The notes under the pieces were generated by a model that did not search any database, had not been told where the DNA came from, and saw only the letters and a list, made by a program, of their open reading frames with translations. A program made the position numbers and the translations under genes. Below, one piece after another: positions 29,729 through 33,171 of a stretch of 33,171 nt of DNA. Source of the DNA: a virus; the IMG/VR virus record IMGVR_UViG_3300010331_000010, positions 1 through 33,171 of that record; one strand, 5' to 3'. Positions within the stretch are counted from its first letter, which is position 1. The number at the start of each line of letters is the position of its first letter.

Positions 29729-30012
29729 ACACCTACCAACGGCTGCGAGCCATGGCGACGATGCCGATAACCTGCGACGCAGACCGAGTGCGCCGGGTAC
29801 GTGCCGTCGGCCGCCTCGAGAGAGATCTATTCAACGCCGGCGATGACATCAAGCGACTGTGGGAAGCCGCATCGAAGCTCGAGTGTCCCTGCAACGCATG
29901 TGCATGCCGTGCTAGCGATTGCAAGGACGGCTGCGAGGCGGCCGAGGCATGGGCCGACATCCAGGTAGCCGTCGACATGCTGCGGCCGTTGTTCGGAGAG
30001 GTGACGCGATGA
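29725..30012 (+). CDS. Cysteine-rich hypothetical protein
   Basis: This 95-residue protein has a basic N-terminal half (RVRRVRAVGRLERDLFNAGD) and a cluster of cysteines, CPCNACACRASDCKDGC, at about residues 53-69. The six or so cysteines could bind one or two metal ions. The C-terminus is helical. No family is recognised. It lies between two other small early genes with ATGA overlaps on both sides. Confidence 0.7.
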   Translation: MNTYQRLRAMATMPITCDADRVRRVRAVGRLERDLFNAGDDIKRLWEAASKLECPCNACACRASDCKDGCEAAEAWADIQVAVDMLRPLFGEVTR

Positions 30013-30329
30013 CCAGGTACATGATCGTCGACGACTACGAGGGCATCCGGCGCATTGACGGTGAGACCGACAAGCAGTGGCGATACGAGTGGACATCGGA
30101 TGGGATCACCTGTGCGGTCCGGTGGAAGAAGCGGCAGTCGGACAAGGTGTTCCCCACGTTCGAGGAGGCTCAAGAGGAGCTGATCGCCGAACTCGAGGAG
30201 CGTCGCATCGCCGCAGCCGCTATGACGCCCGAGCTGATAGATAACGCCTCGTTCGGACGGTTTCTGGAATACGAGGTGTATGCGGAGCGAACGGCGCGCC
30301 GAATACTGAGGAAGGAGCGCGAGCGATGA
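30009..30329 (+). CDS. Hypothetical early protein
   Basis: This 106-residue protein has an N-terminal strand part (MTRYMIVDDYEGIRRIDGET), then KQWRYEWTSDGITCAVRW, and a long charged helical C-terminus (TFEEAQEELIAELEERRIAA). The frame is open upstream, but ATG 30009 follows GAGGTG and overlaps the preceding stop. No function can be assigned. Confidence 0.68.
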   Translation: MTRYMIVDDYEGIRRIDGETDKQWRYEWTSDGITCAVRWKKRQSDKVFPTFEEAQEELIAELEERRIAAAAMTPELIDNASFGRFLEYEVYAERTARRILRKERER

Positions 30330-31195
30330 ACGACACCAAGATCCCCTGGGCGGACGTGACCTGGAACCCGATCACCGGCTGCACCAAGGGCTGCGACTAC
30401 TGCTACGCGCGGCAGATGGCTCGACGCATCTACCGCATGCAGGGACTCGGTACAGACCCCGAGGCGGCCGAGGTGCATGCGTTCCATGTCCTCGAAGGCC
30501 GCGCGAACACCGCCCTGGGTAAAGCATGCCCCAGCGGGTTCCATCCGACGATGTACCCGCGCCGACTCGACGAGCCGATCAGGCGTGAGAAGGCCGCACG
30601 CATCTTCCTCGGCAGCATGGGCGACATCTTCGACCCTGCTTTTCCCGATTCGGTTCGCGATCGCATCTTCGAGACCGTGGCAGCGACACCGCAGCACACC
30701 TACCTACTGCTCACCAAGCAGCCGGAGAACATGCGGAGGTACTTCCGTCGTTGCATCGTCGCTCCAAAGACCGGTCTATCGGGCGCACTGTGGGAGATCA
30801 CCGGGCAGGAGAACCTATGGCTGGGAGTCACCGTCACCAACCAGGCGGACGCCGACGAGCGAATCCCGCTGCTGCTCGACACGCCCGCGGCACATCGCTT
30901 CGTGAGCGTGGAGCCGATGCTGGGACCTGTCAGGTTCAACTACGTTCCAGTCACCCACGAGGCCCCAAACCTCGACTGGGTAGTAGCCGGAGCAAAAACA
31001 CCCGGAAAGCCGCTCCACTGGGACTACAGTACCGACGACAACTGCGCATTTGCGCCGCCGCCTGTCGCGCTCCAATGGATCCGCTCACTGCGCGACCAAT
31101 GTGCCGAGGTGGCCGTCCCCTTCTTCTACAAGCACGGAGGCAGCACGCCCGAGCTGGACGGCGTGGTGCATGACGCGATCGGAGGCGAGCTGTGA
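30326..31195 (+). CDS. Radical-SAM-like phage protein (Gp37/Gp68, DUF5131)
   Basis: This 289-residue protein begins with IPWADVTWNPITGCTKGCDY and the CYAR motif. The three cysteines are arranged C-x3-C-x2-C (in GCTKGCDYCYAR, about residues 18-26), as in radical SAM enzymes that carry a 4Fe-4S cluster. Other family blocks are GSMGDIFDPAFPDSVRDRIF, TYLLLTKQPENM, LWLGVTVTNQADADERIPLL and PLLGPVRF-like EPMLGPVRFN. The family occurs in many phages and plasmids, its substrate is unknown, and its gene is often near DNA-modification genes. Here a methyltransferase lies about 1 kb upstream. Confidence 0.92.
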   Translation: MNDTKIPWADVTWNPITGCTKGCDYCYARQMARRIYRMQGLGTDPEAAEVHAFHVLEGRANTALGKACPSGFHPTMYPRRLDEPIRREKAARIFLGSMGDIFDPAFPDSVRDRIFETVAATPQHTYLLLTKQPENMRRYFRRCIVAPKTGLSGALWEITGQENLWLGVTVTNQADADERIPLLLDTPAAHRFVSVEPMLGPVRFNYVPVTHEAPNLDWVVAGAKTPGKPLHWDYSTDDNCAFAPPPVALQWIRSLRDQCAEVAVPFFYKHGGSTPELDGVVHDAIGGEL

Positions 31196-31389
31196 GCGCC
31201 TCAGACAGGGACCGCATCCTCGCGGAGTTCAACCTCGGTCCAGACGACCTACTGCGCTGCAGCCGCTGCGGCGAGGAGTTCAAGGCGCGCAAGGTCAAGA
31301 TCGTAGCCGGATGGCATCCTCAGTGCCCGACTACTGGCTGTGAAGGCTCGCCGCGCTCAGGGAGCGTCCGGGCGGTGACCGCGAGGTGA
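31192..31389 (+). CDS. Zinc-finger hypothetical protein
   Basis: This 65-residue protein starts at GTG 31192, overlapping the DUF5131 stop. It has CSRCGEEF at about residues 23-30 and a second pair, HPQC and GC, at about 42-50, so it may bind one zinc ion. The C-terminus is basic. It is part of the same operon and has no recognised family. Confidence 0.68.
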   Translation: MSASDRDRILAEFNLGPDDLLRCSRCGEEFKARKVKIVAGWHPQCPTTGCEGSPRSGSVRAVTAR

Positions 31390-31610
31390 GCATCCACATC
31401 ATCGCCAGATGCCGTCGCATGGGGAAGACCGCCCTCTTGAACGAGCTCATCCAAGCCGAGCTCGACGCCGGGCGTGTCTGCTCGAGCGTCACGAGCAAGC
31501 ACACCCCGAAACCAGACTACCGAGCCTATCTCGAGGCAAGGAGAGTGCGTCTCGAGGCGCAGTACCGCAGACCAACGGACACGCAAGGACGGGTGATCGC
31601 CGATGAGTAA
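31386..31610 (+). CDS. Short P-loop-like protein
   Basis: This 74-residue protein starts with GTG 31386 and reads IHIIARCRRMGKTALLNELI at its N-terminus. That resembles the RRMGKT-type P-loop of archaeal-type and other ATPases, but Walker B and the rest of the ATPase are missing. The remaining 45 residues are charged and helical. It may be a relic of a larger ATPase or a nucleotide-binding miniprotein. Its end overlaps the next gene by 8 bases. Confidence 0.62.
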   Translation: MSIHIIARCRRMGKTALLNELIQAELDAGRVCSSVTSKHTPKPDYRAYLEARRVRLEAQYRRPTDTQGRVIADE

Positions 31611-31884
31611 GGACCGCGAGCTGCGCTACCACACCCGCAAACGGATCGGAGCCGCTGCACAGGTGCTCGATGCGCTGCTGGAGCTCACCTCGGAGACAGA
31701 CTACCCGCCCACGATGGACGAGATCGCCAAGAGGACCAAACTCTGCAAGTCGACGGTGTACAGCCACGTGGAGACACTCGAGCTGCACGGACTCATCACG
31801 AGGCGGCCGAACCTCCCTAGGACGCTCGTGGCGACTCCTGGGGGCGTGCTGGCCGGCTATACGCTAGGAAGGGATGAGGAATGA
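31603..31884 (+). CDS. LexA N-domain-like winged helix protein, no peptidase
   Basis: This 93-residue protein has a winged helix-turn-helix that parallels the LexA N-terminal domain of Gram-positive bacteria. DYPPTMDEIAKRTKLCKSTV matches LexA's YPP and STV recognition-helix region, and LELHGLITRRPNLPRTL matches LexA's LE-x-KGLI-x-RD/RP-x-PR wing. It ends soon after, so there is no cleavage site and no serine-lysine peptidase domain. It may therefore bind SOS-type boxes without being removed by RecA. ATG 31603 lies in the end of the upstream gene. Confidence 0.8.
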   Translation: MSKDRELRYHTRKRIGAAAQVLDALLELTSETDYPPTMDEIAKRTKLCKSTVYSHVETLELHGLITRRPNLPRTLVATPGGVLAGYTLGRDEE

Positions 31885-32087
31885 GCAGGTGCATCGACTG
31901 TGATGTATTCCGTAGTAGCAAGCCTTTGGACGCACATCCGATGCTTGGCAAGGTGATCGGGTGCTCACACCTCGTAAGCCCGAAGAAGGTCGTGCTGGAT
32001 GACGGCCGCGAATTCGGCAGGATCACTGTGGTCATCAGGAAGTCGCTCAACCCAGTGTGCGACAACTTCAAGGAGGCGTCTGAGTGA
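31881..32087 (+). CDS. Cysteine-containing hypothetical protein
   Basis: This 68-residue protein opens with MSRCIDCDVFR and later has GCSH and VCDNFK, so four cysteines and a histidine may hold a metal ion. It is strand-rich in the middle (KKVVLDDGREFGRITVVIRK). ATGA overlaps join it to both neighbours. No function is suggested by sequence. Confidence 0.68.
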   Translation: MSRCIDCDVFRSSKPLDAHPMLGKVIGCSHLVSPKKVVLDDGREFGRITVVIRKSLNPVCDNFKEASE

Positions 32088-32443
32088 ATAAGGAGCGCGG
32101 GAAGAGGATCGACGCGATCCGCGAGAAGTTGGTCGACATCAGGGAAGAGATCTCTTCGATCGAGCAGGACGAGGACGGAGATGGATACGAATCGGCCGAG
32201 GCCTTGGAACAGATCAGGGATGCGTTCTGGGGCATCGACGACGCGATCAAGAACCTCGAGGAGGCGGTGCTGTACGTAGTCGATGAAGACGCTGGCACCG
32301 ACCCTCAGTGCCTTGATTGCGAGCACAGGCATTTCTTCACCGGACCCGACGACCTCCTGCCCGGATCCGGGACCTGGAGCTGCGCACTCGACGAATGCGA
32401 CAACCACGAGAGAATCGCCGCCAAGAAGAAGGCGGCGGCGTGA
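32084..32443 (+). CDS. Coiled-coil and zinc-ribbon hypothetical protein
   Basis: This 119-residue protein begins with GTG 32084. Residues 1-65 form an acidic coiled coil (AIREKLVDIREEISSIEQDE). Residues 73-110 carry a CLDCEHRHFF and a CALDEC pair that look like a small zinc ribbon, followed by a lysine-rich tail. The arrangement suggests a protein or nucleic-acid adaptor. Translation is coupled to both neighbours through 4-base overlaps. Confidence 0.7.
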   Translation: MNKERGKRIDAIREKLVDIREEISSIEQDEDGDGYESAEALEQIRDAFWGIDDAIKNLEEAVLYVVDEDAGTDPQCLDCEHRHFFTGPDDLLPGSGTWSCALDECDNHERIAAKKKAAA

Positions 32444-32820
32444 ACCGCTTCCATGAGGAGTTGATGGGTGCTCCGTCGATCACAGGGCCATATTGCGCCC
32501 TATGCGGAGACACCCCGACGACACTGCACCACCTCGTACCGCGCTCTCAGGGCGGCGTAGACGGCCCTGTGATAAGCCTCTGCGGTCACGGTACAGCCGG
32601 GCACCACGGAGCCGCAGAGGACAAGAGGCTGCACTTCTACTGGGACGGCAAGAACCTCTTCTACCTGGAGACTCACCGCCCGACAAAGTACGATCGCGCA
32701 CTCTACATCGGAGGATGGATTCAGGTTGGGCGCGCTCACTTCAGTGCCTGTCTCCCGGCTGCCCCTCCCGTACAATGCCAGTATCTAGTAATTATCCCGC
32801 CCGATCGTGTGGGCGACTAA
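32440..32820 (+). CDS. HNH endonuclease-like protein (second copy type)
   Basis: This 126-residue protein starts at GTG 32440 behind GGCGGCGG, with weak ribosome binding. It carries CALCGDTPTTLHHLVPRSQG at about residues 20-39 and LCGHGTAGHHGAAE near 48-61, an HNH-type arrangement (LHH-x-P, then GHG-x-AGHH). It differs from the HNH protein at 547 and is encoded at the far end of the early operon. Possible roles are homing, DNA repair or host DNA degradation. Its last 50 bases contain a possible promoter for the AbrB-like gene. Confidence 0.82.
   Translation: MNRFHEELMGAPSITGPYCALCGDTPTTLHHLVPRSQGGVDGPVISLCGHGTAGHHGAAEDKRLHFYWDGKNLFYLETHRPTKYDRALYIGGWIQVGRAHFSACLPAAPPVQCQYLVIIPPDRVGD
32771..32776 (+). 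promoter_or_regulatory. Possible -10 element before the AbrB-like gene
   Basis: TACAAT at 32771-32776 fits the -10 consensus at five of six bases and is followed by an unusually AT-rich stretch (32778-32796) inside the HNH gene end. No good -35 is visible 16-18 bp upstream. The AbrB-like gene may therefore have its own promoter in addition to operon read-through. Confidence 0.3.
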
Positions 32821-32833
32821 GGAGAGGAACATC

Positions 32834-33076
32834 ATGCAAGACTTGGGAATAGTGCGCAGCGTTGATGATCTGGGACGCGTAGTCATCCCGATGGAGCTTC
32901 GCCGTTCGCTGGGAATCAAGGTGAAGGACCCGATCTCGATCCATGTCGACGGGGACAAGATCATCCTGGCCAAGCCGGCGGGCTCATGCGTGATATGCGG
33001 AACGCTGGACGGTGGGATGATCGAGTTCAGGGGGCGACTCATCTGCGATGGATGCATCGGGGAGCTGCGAGCGTAG
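32834..33076 (+). CDS. AbrB/SpoVT-like regulator with C-terminal zinc motif
   Basis: This 80-residue protein has the AbrB swapped-hairpin domain at residues 1-48 (GIVRSVDDLGRVVIPMELRR, then SLGIKVKDPISIHVDGDKII). A short C-terminal part follows with CVICGT and CDGC, spaced for one zinc ion. AbrB-type proteins bind DNA as dimers or tetramers and act as growth-phase switches. ATG 32834 has AAGGAGAGG upstream. It lies near the end of the early operon, about 520 bases (on the circle) before the packaging genes, where a regulator of late transcription would be expected. The gene crosses the window junction. Confidence 0.88.
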   Translation: MQDLGIVRSVDDLGRVVIPMELRRSLGIKVKDPISIHVDGDKIILAKPAGSCVICGTLDGGMIEFRGRLICDGCIGELRA

Positions 33077-33171
33077 ACGACAGACAACCGGCAATGGGTT
33101 GGACAGTTGGTCTCTCGGTAAAGTTCAGAACCAATTGGCATATTCTGAAACATCATGAGCCCAGCGAGACA
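33049..33171. repeat. Terminal direct repeat, right copy
   Basis: It is identical to 1-123. It covers the last 28 bases of the AbrB-like gene and the leader of the gene whose coding part starts at 136 in the other copy. Confidence 0.95.

Overview
The window is a complete or nearly complete genome of a temperate, long-tailed (siphovirus-type) phage. The first 123 bases (1-123) are repeated exactly as the last 123 bases (33049-33171), so the sequence closes into a circle of about 33,048 bp and the AbrB-type gene at 32834-33076 runs across the junction. The DNA is visibly GC-rich, genes are packed with ATGA/TGATG overlaps and strong GGAGG-type ribosome binding sites, and the integrase promoter carries an SOS box of the Gram-positive/actinobacterial type. 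Together these suggest a high-GC Gram-positive host. A gut Coriobacteriia such as a Collinsella or Eggerthella relative is my guess, not something the sequence proves.

Layout. (a) 547-9069: packaging and head genes in HK97-like order (HNH nuclease, small and large terminase, portal, prohead protease, major capsid protein, head accessory protein, connector and neck proteins, tail tube, tail assembly chaperone). (b) 9083-15048: a 1143-residue tape measure, distal tail protein, a tail protein of the Gp37-like type and a receptor-end protein. (c) 15104-16682: lysis cassette with an amidase, a one-TM coiled-coil protein and a multi-TM holin, closed by a terminator at 16711. (d) 16742-18959: a possible small antisense membrane gene and a second tail-fibre module with a collagen-like protein. 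(e) 18960-21490: the lysogeny region on the minus strand, with a membrane protein gene at the future prophage end, attP in the 3' half of a CAU-anticodon tRNA, a tyrosine integrase and a CI-like repressor. (f) 21626 through the junction to 465: the early operon, with a Cro-like protein, an excisionase-like protein, small unknown genes, ParB-like, Bet recombinase, SSB, a replication initiator-like protein, methyltransferase, radical-SAM-like protein, a LexA-N-like regulator, HNH, an AbrB-like regulator and a last small gene closed by a terminator at 495.

How it fits together. CI-like and Cro-like proteins face each other across an AT-rich control region (21490-21625). The repressor has no peptidase domain, so RecA-driven self-cleavage is not available to it. 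Instead a perfect 16-bp SOS box lies in front of the integrase gene, and the phage also encodes a short protein resembling only the DNA-binding half of LexA. I consider this pairing (SOS-controlled integrase plus peptidase-less LexA-like protein) the most interesting hypothesis in the window. Other points of note are a 12-bp hairpin that puts the endolysin start codon in its stem and the ribosome binding site in its loop, an attP flanked on both sides by tandem decamers that look like integrase arm sites, and a recurring SD/stop/start junction motif between the small early genes.
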